A stretch of 64,000 nt of DNA. Origin: Ceratorhiza oryzae-sativae (Eukaryota > Basidiomycota > Agaricomycetes > Cantharellales > Ceratobasidiaceae). This document shows, one piece after another, positions 20,085 to 30,960 of this stretch; position 1 is the stretch's first letter, and every line of letters begins with the position of its first letter. Position numbers and translations under genes: made by a program. The DNA lies in NCBI GenBank assembly GCA_030998015.1, contig JARWMV010000008.1:310001-374000 (forward strand), written 5' to 3'. The notes under the pieces were generated by a model, which saw nothing but the letters and a program-made list of their open reading frames with translations, was not told where the DNA came from and searched no databases.

Positions 20085-21016
20085 CTCGAGTACGTCTCTG
20101 ACGGAACGCACAGCCCTCAAGTGGCACAACCTTTTACAGAAGACCAGTGCTGCCATCTGTGTGGGTGGTTCGGACACCTGTCGATCCACTGTTTCACCCT
20201 CAACTTGGTCGAAAGTATCCTTGAAGAAGCCAGGCACATCGATTTCAACCGAGTAGTAATCATCAAAGTCCGCCCCCAGAAAGTCGGACATGCTCAACAA
20301 GCCTTTGTCACTGAGCCAGGTGCCCCTGAGTGCAAAATTTGCCATCAGGCAAACGGAGCCACCTTCCCAGCACGCTGCCCTTACTGTCCTAAGAAGGACA
20401 AATTCCTTTATTACTACACCATCCCCCGCAACCAGCTATAAGCTGGAGAACCTTGGCCAACAGCTTCTTTGTCACCTGCTAAACACTATCGAAAACTTCC
20501 AAGACAGGTACCATTACTACTGGAATAAGTACGAAGAAACCTGTGAAAAACTTCACAAAGCCAAGGCCCATTGCGTATACCTAACCAAGCGGTTGCGCGA
20601 ACACCAGGAGGACTACCTATCCCTCCTCCAAGACCACCTCAGACTAGAATCTATAGTCCAAGAATCAATTGCACCCCAAGAGTACACCTTCCCTGTCTTC
20701 TCAACACCATCAGACCTTCCTCACCCCACCTTTCTAAGTGGCACGGGCTTGCCAATTCAGGAAGAAGCACCCCTTCCGGCAGCCCAAATCAATCCTCCCC
20801 AAGGAAGCACTCCTTTGGGATCAAATTAAACTAAAGAGGGTGGAGTGCCCATATCATTGCCAAGACACCAAAAGTTGGGACTTGGACGATACTTGGTTGA
20901 GGTTTGCAGGAATCGGGAACTTCAAAATTTACAGACTCGTGAGGGGAACGGAAATCCTCTATTACCAAAACAATTCTCAATTCCCTGTACTTCCTTACCA
21001 TCTCCATCGCCTTTAA
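20085..21016 (+). pseudogene. Accessory zinc-knuckle/coiled-coil ORF of chromovirus C, upstream of gag
   Basis: The ORF starts at ATG 9804 in the C leader, is cut by copy A after the codons of MLLL, and resumes here. It reads into QCCHLCGWFGHLSIHC, a C-x2-C-x4-H-x4-C knuckle, and a second Cys/His group CKICHQ...CPYC. A frame break near 20420 leads into a coiled coil (YHYYWNKYEETCEKLHKAKA). A second break near 20800 leads to SWDLDDTWLRFAGIGNFKIY and a stop at 21014-21016. The total would be roughly 300 residues. I know no such ORF as standard between LTR and gag in chromoviruses. It might be an RNA-binding factor; this is inference. Confidence 0.55.
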
Positions 21017-21040
21017 AAATTTACTCAAGTCCCTTCTGAA

Positions 21041-22432
21041 ATGGCGTCACAACCCCCTGCCCCTGCTTGGGCAAATATGTCTGATGGGGAAAAAGTTGTC
21101 TATATGCTCCAGTCAATGGACGAACTGCAAGAGCAAACCAATAACCTCCAAAATGATATTGGGGATGTTGAACACAATAACAAAACCTACACAGACTCAC
21201 TTGAGGCCAAACTTACCACCAATCAGACAAAATTAGATGCAGACGTGGCTGGATTAGCCACCAATGTCAACAATCTAGTGGGGATGTTAGCCATTCTCCA
21301 GACCACTATCATGCGTATCGAAGCGCAAATCAACACTTCCACGGGAGGCTCAGGCGCTGCCCAAGCACTAGCTCCCTCCAGTGCAGCCCAACCACAACCA
21401 ACAGCACCTGCCCCCTCTGGTGGGTCGACCACAAAGGTTAAGATGGCCGCCCCTCAAAAGTTTGATGGCACAAAACGGGAAGACGCCATCTCATTCAGAA
21501 TTGCATGTGCCCGATATATCAATACAAACATGAGTGGGCACTCGGCTGACCAAGTGGTCGCCTTCATCACCTCTTATCTTGAAGGGTCAGCAGCTGAATG
21601 GGTTAACTCGTATGAAGAATTCGAAATTCTCAACCCTGGAACTGCGATCCCCTGGCTTCACAATGCCAATTTATTCTGGCAAGAATTCACTACCCAATAT
21701 GGGGATCTGAATCGCACCGAAAATAACTGCGACAAGTGGTGGAAGTTGAAACAATCCAAGACAGTTCAAGACTACCTCACCCTATTCAACTTATATTCCA
21801 CAGGCCTCAACTACAACGATGCCGCCATGCATGATCAGTTCTATGATGGTCTGTTGTCAGACGTAACAGATAGCATGGTGGCCCAAAACTATGATCCCCA
21901 CACAAAGACATTCGCCCAGCTCACACAGCGGGCCCTGGAAATTGACCGCCACCTCATTTCCTTTGGTAGCAAAAGGACATCTCATGGGGGTAATAAGTCC
22001 AGCAGCAACAATGCTTCAACTAGCAGGCCCACAAATAACCCCCAAAGCGCTCCCCAAAAGGAAAAATTCAAGAATGGGGAACGCATATACAAGATTAAAG
22101 ATGGCAGGGCTGTAAAAGGTCAAATTGTAGCCATTGGCCCCAATGCAAAGGGCTTCACGGTTCCAACCGTTCGTTATGATGGCAGTAATGCCAACGTACA
22201 AGAATCCTTCAAGGACATAAAGAAGGATAACCATCTGCCAGTGGCCCCCAAGGCAAAGGACCCAGACGCAATGGATCTGGATAGCGCAGGGAAAGGGAAG
22301 GGTACAAACACCTGCTACAACTGTGGAGGGCGCGGCCACGTTGCCGCCAAATGCCCTTCAGCCAAGATGTCAGGATATGAGGCAGCAGTTGAGGATGTAG
22401 AAACAACCGACAACAAGTCGGTAAAAGAATGA
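21041..22432 (+). CDS. Chromovirus C gag
   Basis: An intact 463-residue frame from MASQPPAPAWANMSDGEKVV. An N-terminal coiled coil (NNLQNDIGDVEHNNKTYTDS) is followed by a Ser/Ala/Pro-rich linker, the retrotransposon capsid domain (about residues 140-310, with WVNSYEEFE, FWQEFTTQYGD and LKQSKTVQDYLTLFN), a basic linker and one CCHC knuckle CYNCGGRGHVAAKC near residue 425. The product forms virus-like particles and binds RNA. Its stop TGA overlaps the pol ATG as ATGA (22429-22432), with pol in the -1 frame, so pol is probably made by reinitiation or a frameshift. Confidence 0.92.
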   Translation: MASQPPAPAWANMSDGEKVVYMLQSMDELQEQTNNLQNDIGDVEHNNKTYTDSLEAKLTTNQTKLDADVAGLATNVNNLVGMLAILQTTIMRIEAQINTSTGGSGAAQALAPSSAAQPQPTAPAPSGGSTTKVKMAAPQKFDGTKREDAISFRIACARYINTNMSGHSADQVVAFITSYLEGSAAEWVNSYEEFEILNPGTAIPWLHNANLFWQEFTTQYGDLNRTENNCDKWWKLKQSKTVQDYLTLFNLYSTGLNYNDAAMHDQFYDGLLSDVTDSMVAQNYDPHTKTFAQLTQRALEIDRHLISFGSKRTSHGGNKSSSNNASTSRPTNNPQSAPQKEKFKNGERIYKIKDGRAVKGQIVAIGPNAKGFTVPTVRYDGSNANVQESFKDIKKDNHLPVAPKAKDPDAMDLDSAGKGKGTNTCYNCGGRGHVAAKCPSAKMSGYEAAVEDVETTDNKSVKE

Positions 22433-25400
22433 GCTCAAACCGCGCCAGGGGGGCGGTCTTGGGCGCTATGTTACAAAATGCGCATAATGAAAATAAAAAT
22501 ATGGAAATGGAATGTATGTCATTAGGAAACCAATCACAACTACAGTTTTTCTTTCATGCATTCCCTCTGCACATAACCCCTGAACACAAGTCTGCATATA
22601 ACATGAAAAAATTCAACGGATGGGCCATGATCGACTCAGGGGCCACATCAGTATTTATACATGAAGATTTGGTTAAACAATACCGTATTCCTACCGTTGC
22701 CCTAAGAACACCCAAGAAACTGAGGGTAATCGATGGAAGGGAGATAGACTCTGGGTCTGTGACCCATTACTGCACCTTTGAGTTGTGCATTCAAGAGCAC
22801 TGAGAAATCCTCAGTGCCTATGTTGTGAATGTTGGCAAAAATGATTTAGTCCTGGGCATGTCATGGCTCAAATTCCATAACCCCAATATTGATTGGGACA
22901 GGAAAGACATGAAGTTCAACTCACCAATATGCCTGAAGCACTGCATCACAAAACCCCTGCATGTGCAAGCAAATGAACCTAAGGAGCTTCAGTTGGACTC
23001 CTTAGACTCCCTCCCAACAAAATATAAAGAATTCCAGAAAATATTCGCTGAAGAAGACAACGTCCAACCATTACCACCCCATAGGAAGTGGGATATGGAA
23101 ATAGATTTAAAACCGGATGCCAAGCCAAGGCATGGTCCCATATATAGCGTGGGTGTCAAGGAAGATGCAGAATTGCACAAAACCCTGGACCACCAACTGA
23201 AAGCAGGGCATATCAGACCCTCAAGGTCACCAATGGCATCTCCAGTCATATTCATCAAAAAGAAGAATGGGAAGCTGTGCATGTGCATTGACTACCGGCA
23301 GCTAAACAAAATGACTGTCTCCAATGTGTACCCGCTCCCACGCATCAATGATATTGTGGAAACTTTGCGTGGGGCAAAGATATTCACCAAGTTTGACCTA
23401 AAGTGGGGTTTCAACCTCATACAAATTCGGGAAGGAGACGAATGGAAGGCCGCTTTCAAGACCAAATACAGGCTGTATGAGCCCCTAGTCATGCAATTTG
23501 GTCAAAAGAATGCACCAGGAACCTGCATGGCCATGATCCAGGAGGAATTCCAGGACATCGAAGGCATTTACGTTGTAATTTACATGGACGACATATTAGT
23601 ATTCTCCAAAAACCAGGAAGAACACAATGAACATGTCAAGGAAGTCTTACATCGCCTTCAAAAAGCTGGCCTATATTGCGCTCTGGAAAAATGCTTTTTC
23701 GATGTCACTGAAGTTGATTACCTGGGAATAGTAGTGACTCCCCAGGGAATTGAAGTAGACCCAGCCAAGGTTGAAAAGGCTGTTGAATGGCCAACCCCTA
23801 CCAACCCAACCGAAGTCCTGGAAGGGTTGGGGTTTGCAAATTGGTTGAGGCACTTCATAAAAGACTTCTCGAAAATTACAAGATGTCTTTATGAACTTGT
23901 CAAGAAGGATGTAAAATGGGAATGGACAGAAGAAAGGGATCAAGCATGGAATCTGCTGAAGCAAAAATTAAAAGAAGCCCCCCTCCTAATCCAGCCAGAG
24001 CCCAACAAACCATTCATTTTGGAAACTGACGCCTCAGGCTATGCCACAGGTGCTGTATTATTGCAATATGGGGAGGATGGAATGCTCCACCCAATTTCCT
24101 ATTACTCCAAGGCAATGGTCCCAGCAGAGAGAAACTACGATATTTACAACAAAGAAATGCTGGCAATTATCAAGGCCCTTAAACACTGGCGTCATTTGTT
24201 AGAAGGGGCCGAACACCCAGTAAACATTGTTTGTGACCACAAGAATTTGGAGTATTGGAAGACAAATCGGCCACTGAACAGTCGGGTCACACGGTGGCAT
24301 GAGTTCTTATCCAGGTTTGAATTCAAGATTCTATACATTGAAGGGGCAAAGAATGGCTGGGCAGACATACTCTCTAGGCTGTCAAGACACATCCCTAAAG
24401 AGGGGGGTGAGAGCCAAGCTCTGCTTGCGCAAAACCAATTTTTGGAGCTGAAATCACTATGCCTGCAAGCAATCACGCCAGACAATGACCTAGAACAACT
24501 CATTAGGGATGCTATCCCAGGGGACGAACACCTATCAAAAGTCCTCAAAGCCCTAGATGACAATGAGAAGGTCAAAGATTGGGAATGGGACAAAGGACTC
24601 TTACGACACAAAGGCAGAATCTACATCCCAAATAACAAAGAACTTTGCAAACTGGTCATTGAAAGCCATCATGATAACCCAGCAGCAGGACACCCAGGAC
24701 AGTTCAGAACATATGAACTGTTAAATTGCAAATACACGTGGTTATCAATGAAAAAATCAGTCAACAAATATGTCACACACTGTGAGTCATGCATCAGGAA
24801 CAAGCACAGCAACCAAGTTCCCCCAGGGCTCTTAAACCCAATACCTGCACCAGAAAAACCTTGGGAGGAAATTACTTATGATCTGATCACTGGGCTACCC
24901 CTGTCAGAGGGATTTGATGCCATATTTACAGTTGTCGATCGCCTGACAAAAATGGTCCACTTTATTCCATGTCAATCGGAAGCCAGTGCTATGGATTGCG
25001 CCAACCTGTTCCTAACATATGTATGGAAACTCCATGGGTTACCACGGAAAACAATTTCAGACCGCAGCCCCAACTTCGCATCCAAATTCTTAAGGCACTT
25101 ATACAAACAACTGGATATAAAACCCTCTTACTCCACAGCATACCACCCTCAGACAGATGGCCAGTCCGAACAGGTCAACCAAGTAGTGGAAGGGTACATC
25201 AGACACTATGTATCAGACAGACAAGATGACTGGGTCTTGCTCCTACCATTAGCTGAATTTGCCTACAATAATGGTGTCAATGCCTCAACTGGCAAATCAC
25301 CATTCTTTGCAAACTACGGTTTCCACCCAAGGCTAGCAGTCGGGGACAGGGAGGAACCAGAACTCCCTTTAGCGGACAACCATGCAGAATGGCTCCAAAA

Positions 25401-25959
25401 GGGCCATGACGAACTTAAGGCAGCCCTGGAAATAGCAAACCAGAGGATCAAGGAATACTATGACCAGAAGCATCGGACCCCCGAAGCTATTAAGGTTGGA
25501 GACAAAGTCTGGCTTGATACCAAAAACATACGGACACAGCAGGCCTCCAGGAAACTGGCCCACAAAAGAGTTGGACCATTCAAGGTGGTAGCACAACATG
25601 GCACACATGCCTACAAACTGGACCTGCCGATAACCATGAAAATACACCCAGTGTTTCACGTCTCACTCCTGACCAAATATAAAGATGACCCCTATGGCCG
25701 TCAGGTTCCCCCACCACCACCTGTGGTAACTCCTGAAGGGGAAGAAGAATTCAAAGTGGAACAGATCATAAAGTCACAATACAACAAAAGATCCAACATC
25801 TTTGAATACTATGTCAAGTGGCTTGGCTACAACGAGCAACAATGGTTAACCTATGATGACCTGGTGAACACGCCAGAACTCATCGCCAACTATGTCAAGT
25901 TGCACCCGAAGGCACCTCAGGACCCCCGTGCCTTGAAGGGGGGAAGTGTCATGAACTGA
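22429..25959 (+). pseudogene. Chromovirus C pol: protease, RT, RNase H, integrase, chromodomain; one internal stop
   Basis: One frame throughout, broken only by TGA at 22801-22803 (after CIQEH), perhaps CGA to TGA. Protease MIDSGATSVFI; RT IYMDDILVFS intact; RNase H ETDASGYATGAVL, NKEMLAI and CDHKNLEYW; integrase HHDNPAAGHPGQ... HCESCIRNK, TYDLITGLPL with VVDRLTKMV, ISDRSPNF and the Glu of GQSEQVNQ; GPF module RVGPFKVV; chromodomain FKVEQIIKSQYNKRSNIFEY and YVKWLGYNEQQWLTYDDL. About 1170 codons. The reading frame ends 13 nt inside the 3' LTR. Apart from the stop this pol looks functional. Confidence 0.92.
25935..25946 (+). promoter_or_regulatory. Polypurine tract of chromovirus C
   Basis: GAAGGGGGGAAG immediately precedes the 3' LTR and overlaps the end of pol. 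The same tract, inverted, marks element D at 57699-57710. Confidence 0.85.
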
Positions 25960-26322
25960 CACGCATATATCCACTCTATAATATTTTCTCAATTTACTAC
26001 ATTTTATGAGATCATCTTCAAAACATACTTGCCTTTTATGGTATATCTGTGTCATGTGACTCATGGAATGTTCCGGACCGGTAACCGAGATGTATTTCAA
26101 CTCCAATGTGAAATTCTGCAGTTCCGCAGTCGCTTCTACTGCTTCTATCTCTTATCTGTCATGACTCACTGTACGGACTTGTTTGTTATGATGTGGCTTG
26201 TACTATGTATATAAACCAGGTCAAGTTTGCAGAGGACTCCTCAAGAACTTGACCTCTTGTCGAATACAAGTTCTTTTATTTTCTTACCATTTTCCTCGTC
26301 ACCTGACTTGTCGTCATTGACA
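25947..26322 (+). repeat. 3' LTR of chromovirus C
   Basis: 376 bp, same length as the 5' LTR, ending TTGACA, then TSD ACAAC at 26323-26327. Confidence 0.95.
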
Positions 26323-27534
26323 ACAACATACCTCCAGAGCACCAGTGGAATATGGACAAGAAAGGGATACAAGGTGGTGGTGGCCGATCAACTACACCTC
26401 AGAAACACTTCTTCAGCCTACTAGAGAAGTTGCAGTATAAGCCTAAAAACAATAGTCTAGAGCTTACTACAGCCATTGAGTGCATGAACATGAAGGGTGC
26501 TGCTATAAAACCAAGCTTTGTACACCAGAAGGGGGATGTTGGAAAGTGGTGGGAAGATGATCATATTGGATGGTCAGTACACGTTACAAAAGAAAAGTAG
26601 AAGGTGAACTCACATTTTATCAAGCTGTGTCCCAAGTGACAATGGCTGGACCTCAGACAACATTTGTGAGCAGTGGTTCAAGAAGGTATTCATACCTGAA
26701 GCAAACAAATACTGAGTGTCCAACACACCAATGGTCCTTCTCTTGGATGGCCACAGTTCGCACATATCATCACAAATATGCCAAACTGCATTTGAAGAAA
26801 AGATATTTATCTTTTGCCTTCCACCAAAAACAACACACAAAACACAGCTGCTTGACATCAGCATGTTCAATCAGGTCCAGGTGGAATGGAAAAAGATATG
26901 TGAACGCAGCACATGGGTTGATAATTTGGTCAGCAAAGCAACAAAAATCAAGAATTATATGACCACCCAACAGGCAGGCATGCAGCCAGACATCATTATC
27001 AATGCCTGGTGCCATACTGGCCATTATCCCTTCAATCCCAATATCTTTACAGACATGGATTACACACCTAGCAAAATTACCTTGACTGTCACCCATTTTC
27101 CACCCTTGTTCCCAGTTGCCCCATTTACATTTGTGGAGGCAGATCAGCCCAGTTTCTACTCATTCATGGCCCCTGCCCACAATCCCATGAATAGCCAAAG
27201 CAATACTACACCCCAACACTCACCTGTTGCTCCCATGGTAGATGGATTGACTCTCCATAGCCAGGTTGAGTGCAACCCCACTGCCACACTTATCGCCACA
27301 GCTGGGAACCCAATTCCTATAGATCCAGCTCTTGTTTCCAATGACTACATCACTCCAGTTGATGCTACAGTGCACAATACTTCAGCAACACTCCATGTCA
27401 TAAACACTGAAGAGCTATGAAATGTTGGCATGCTTGGTGGTGGTATTGTTAATTTTGACCAACTGGAGCCAAGTTTATCTACTGGCCAAACTACTTCAGA
27501 TGAACTGGAGCACAGTCAAGGTAAGCATGTTAAC
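26323..27534 (+). pseudogene. pogo-type transposase, DDE catalytic part (fragment 3)
   Basis: Continues fragment 2 with IPPEHQWNMDKKGIQGGGG, the first catalytic Asp. A frame break near 26570-26700 follows. Then VLLLDGHSSH (second Asp), the FIFCLPPKTTHKTQLLDISM segment (third Asp) and a C-terminal region to a stop at 27418-27420. This is the DDE_1-type nuclease of pogo/CENP-B-like elements. CpG is scarce and several codons look deaminated. The sequence runs to the solo LTR at 27535 and resumes at 27910. Confidence 0.8.
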
Positions 27535-27909
27535 TGTCACGAACTGACACACATATATCCACTCTATAATATTTTCTCAATTTACTACATTTTATGAGAT
27601 CATCTTCAAAACATACTTGCCTTTTATGGTATATCTGTGTCATGTGATTCAGGGAATGTTCCAGACCAGTAACCAAGATGTATTTCAACTCCAATGTGAA
27701 ATTCTGCAGTTCCACAGTTGCTTCTACTGCTTCTATCTCTTATCAGTTGTGACTCACTGTACAGACTTGTTTGTTATGATGTGGCTTGTACTATGTATAT
27801 AAACCAGGTCAAGTTTGCAGAGGACTCCTCAAGAACTTGACCTCTCATCAAATACAAGTTCTTTTCTTTCTTACTATTTTCCTCGTTGCCTGACTTGTCA
27901 TTGTCGACA
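27535..27909 (+). mobile_element. Solo LTR of the chromovirus C family
   Basis: 375 bp, TGTCACGAACTGACA to TCGACA, flanked by TSD TTAAC (27530-27534 and 27910-27914). There is no internal sequence, so it is the product of LTR-LTR recombination. It carries more CpG losses than the C element LTRs. Confidence 0.93.
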
Positions 27910-28710
27910 TTAACATGGGATAATAGCAAAATGGCACTAACATCAAAGATAGCCTTGATGCAACTGCCAGCCACTCCTCAATCCCAGCTTGTTCATAGCC
28001 AATTCATTGGCGATTGGCAAGGACTACCACTCAAAGAACAAGTAGTGCAATACAAGCAGGGAAGCAAGGCACTATGGCAAACATTAGTCCAAGTCACCAA
28101 GTATGCACAAGGGGTTTATACTCACCTTGTGCTGCTTAAACGCCAATATGAGGACCTTTGGCACCAGCTTGATGCACAGAACAAGCCAAAGCACACCTCT
28201 GCCAAGGCCACCACAATGTCAAAGATTCAGAAGTATGGGTTTTTGACCAACCCAGAGATGCAAGAGGCGTTTGAGAAGGCACTTGGGGAGGAGGAAGCAA
28301 AGCAAGCAGCTGAGGCAGACAAGATAGCTAAGAAGGAGGCAAAATCAAAAGAGGTTGAGGGAAAGAGGAGCCTGATAATTGCAGATCAAACTCATGTGTT
28401 GAACAGGACCTTCCAAAGTTACAAGATGAAGAATCTTGAGTGGTTGGGTGACTTGGCAGTGTGTCTTGGTGTGTCATTTGTGAACTTGAAGTGCTCTGAA
28501 AATTTTGATAGAATTTCAGTGCACTTCAAAGCTCACCTGGAGCTCAAAGCACTCCCACACTACTCAAGCATGTTTAGCAACACCTGGGCATCTCAGCAGG
28601 TTGCAAATCACAGGTCAGGCATTGTGGAGATGGAAGCCCTGGTTTCTACATCACTAGGCACTGATTTCCCTCCTGTACTGCCAAGTTTACCAGGCCCATT
28701 AGTTGGATAG
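27910..28710 (+). pseudogene. Helical C-terminal region of the transposase locus (fragment 4)
   Basis: An open frame of about 260 residues begins in or just after the solo LTR; the first plausible Met is MALTSKIALMQLPATPQSQ. It has a long charged helix (EEAKQAAEADKIAKKEAKSK) and ends DFPPVLPSLPGPLVG. It is probably the accessory or C-terminal part of the same transposon, because it follows the DDE region directly once the solo LTR is removed. Function unknown. It is open over its whole length, unlike the other fragments. Confidence 0.5.
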
Positions 28711-29868
28711 ACAATGTATATAGCATACCAATCTTACTTTAATGAGTTTGTTTGAAGAGCCTGCAAATAAGCAATGTGTGCTGGTTGAGTTGATGGGTGA
28801 TTCTGATTGGATCTCAGGTAGAGCCGCCAGATCCGAGTTGGTTCAAATGGGTCTGAGACTGGCCAGAGATGGGTCCCAGACCCCCCTGGTTTCTGCTGCC
28901 TTGTGTAGCACAACACATAATTTAAAATATTTATTGCTTGGATGTGAGATAAATGACATGCAAGGCTTCCATATGGTTAATTTTCTCAGCTCAAATATAG
29001 CCTATAGCAAATCCTACAGTGCTTGAAGGCAAGATGCAGCTGGAAACAGGTCACCCCTTGTAGTTCAAACAAAATTGAAAATATGATCCTTGTCTCAAAA
29101 TATGTAGCATGGGGCAAGGGGCGAACAATTGAATATAACAAGTGAGAAGCATGCCTAAAGCTAAACTTTATCATAAAAGCGCAATGTACCTGTGTATTAA
29201 GAAGTAGTTTGAATGCTGGAATGCATTTGTACATATCTCAATGCCAACTTTGAGACCAAAACCTGCTGTTTGGCAGCATTAAGCTTGCTTGCACTTGGGA
29301 AATCATTCATGTTGGCAAAGACTTGTTGGTACACTTTGATCTGATCATTAATTTCTCCTCCCATTAGTCTTGCTATCTTGTCTTGATCAGGCTTGAGCTG
29401 AATACTAGCAATATTTTGATGCTTCTGTATTCACCAATCTGTGCATTTATCCTGTGCAACCTTGTTTTTTCCACCACTTGCACTGCAGAAAAAACTAGCT
29501 CTGTCTTGCCCTTTTCTTCTACATTTGAGGAGTCAATACATGGTGACTCCACTTGAGCCTGTCAAGACCTGAGACTAATTTTAAGGGAGAACTCTGCAAT
29601 GCTCATGACAGGAGGTCAAGTTCTTGGGGATCCTCCCTTGAGCTTGACCCTCCTTATATATCCACAGAGACACAGCCAAGTCTACACAGATGCATACAAC
29701 AATTGGCAAACAGATATCAAACAATGACATCTCAGTGTCTTACAAAGATTCCAGAATGTTCCTTGAGTCATATGACTATTAAACTATAGAAGAATATATG
29801 AAGGAAATTTTGATAATTAGCAGGAAAATGCAGCAGCTTCTATTGCTTAGCAACATGACTTGTAGTAT
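28711..29868. other. CpG-poor repeat debris
   Basis: No intact gene. The minus strand at about 29225-29440 has a coding remnant (DQDKIARLMGGEINDQIKVY). 29560-29800 resembles an inverted, decayed LTR of the chromovirus C type (GGTCAAGTTCTTG motif). The right end of the pogo-type element must lie here but has no clear inverted repeat. Confidence 0.45.
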
Positions 29869-30386
29869 TGTCAGAGCTACAACCTGAAGGGTAATGTCAA
29901 ACACCTAAGTGGCAATGACAAGCCTATGGGCAGCGATGCCGGAGGCTGTACTGACAATGTCTAAGGTAGGACGTGCAGTGAGGGTGTGATAAGACACAAG
30001 GATGTGGAAGTAGGTGCACTTGACCTTAAGAGGACTGGGCAGGGACTATGGACTATAAGTCACACAGGTAGTAGAGGGGATACAACAGGAGGTCAAGTTC
30101 TGAGGCTTAAGGCTCTCAGACTCTCCCTTATATATTCATACGATGAGCTATATCAAATACACATATGGTGTGAGACGACTATTGTACAATGTAAGCATGG
30201 TGCCATGTATCAGAATATTCCAGAAGGTACAAACAGAACATAAACAACAACAAGGTCATGTGATCATGTAAGTAATTCTATGCATATATCCAATTAAACA
30301 GGATTTGTCCAAAAATATGAGAAAGAGAGATGTATAAAATATAGGAAAATCATAATAAAATCTGCATCATGGTCTAGGCCATGACA
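29869..30386 (-). mobile_element. Solo LTR, 518-bp family (TGTCATGGCCTAGACC), inverted
   Basis: 518 bp, the same length as the copy at 57949-58466 and its reverse complement by sequence, flanked by TSD AGTAT (29864-29868 and 30387-30391). The TATA-like ATATATAAG lies on the minus strand. No internal region of this LTR family is present in the window. Confidence 0.9.
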
Positions 30387-30606
30387 AGTATAGCTGTGTT
30401 TATTTTGATATGGCTTGAAGGATGTATATATACTGGGTCAAGTTCAACAAGGTCTCCTCACAAACTTGACCTTCTCATCAATACAAGTTCACCTTTATCT
30501 CCTTCTCACTGCATGACATGATGTCATCATTGCCTTACTACCCCACATTGTTTGAGGCAAGTCTCCTTGGGTTCTGCCCCCTCTCACTTGACTTGTCATC
30601 ATAACA
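30387..30606 (+). repeat. Remnant of a C-like subfamily LTR
   Basis: It matches the right half of the LTR at 56414-56867 read in reverse (GGCTTGAAGGATGTATATA, then GGTCAAGTTCAACAAGG...) and ends ATAACA. The matching left part is before 29869; the solo LTR split it. Confidence 0.55.
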
Positions 30607-30960
30607 ATGCAACAGCAAGATTGGCATGTCCTGTTACTCTACAATAATGCCAGCTTGCACAGCCTTAACAGAGTGTTGTACTTGCACATTGAGGTGGTCC
30701 ACCTGCCTCCAAATCTCACATCCTGGCTCCAGCCAATGGACACAGGGATTATCCAAGCATTCAAGGCAACTACCAGTGCACTTTGGGCCTGCATGCACTG
30801 AAATTGGACAGGCAAGGCATCCAAGACCCATACCACATGGACCAACTCAGTGGAATGCACCAAGAACAGCAGGCCTAGAATGCTATAGACACAAATACCA
30901 TTCAAAATTGGTGGTGCAATACTGGGGTTTTTCTGGAGGAGTAGAAGGTCTCATTTATGT
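30607..30960 (+). pseudogene. pogo/Tigger-like transposase fragment
   Basis: VLLLYNNASLHSLNRVLYLH, VVHLPPNLTSWLQPMDTGII and FKATTSALW match the second and third catalytic segments of Tigger/jerky-type DDE transposases, with Asn in place of the second catalytic Asp. After a stop, another frame gives QNWWCNTG, like the family's NCWRHTG motif. It is a different element from the one at 2164-28710. It is short and broken. Confidence 0.6.

Larger units (their letters stand above)
9106..26322 (+). mobile_element. Chromovirus C (Ty3/gypsy LTR retrotransposon), itself split by copy A
   Basis: Two 376-bp LTRs (9106-9481 and 25947-26322) start TGTCA and end TTGACA. They are flanked by the 5-bp TSD ACAAC (9101-9105 and 26323-26327). 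Without the nested copy A (9818-20084 plus one TSD) the element is about 6.9 kb: leader, an accessory zinc-knuckle ORF, gag, pol with chromodomain, polypurine tract, LTR. The LTR differences seen are nearly all CpG transitions, so insertion was fairly recent. Pol has only one stop. The element lies inside the pogo-type transposase gene between the codons of KHYN and IPPEH. Confidence 0.95.

Noticed and set aside
22801..22803. Stop codon read as the protease/RT gene boundary of element C
   Set aside because: The same frame continues at once with conserved protease-RT linker sequence, and element D and other chromoviruses have no stop here; a point mutation is simpler.
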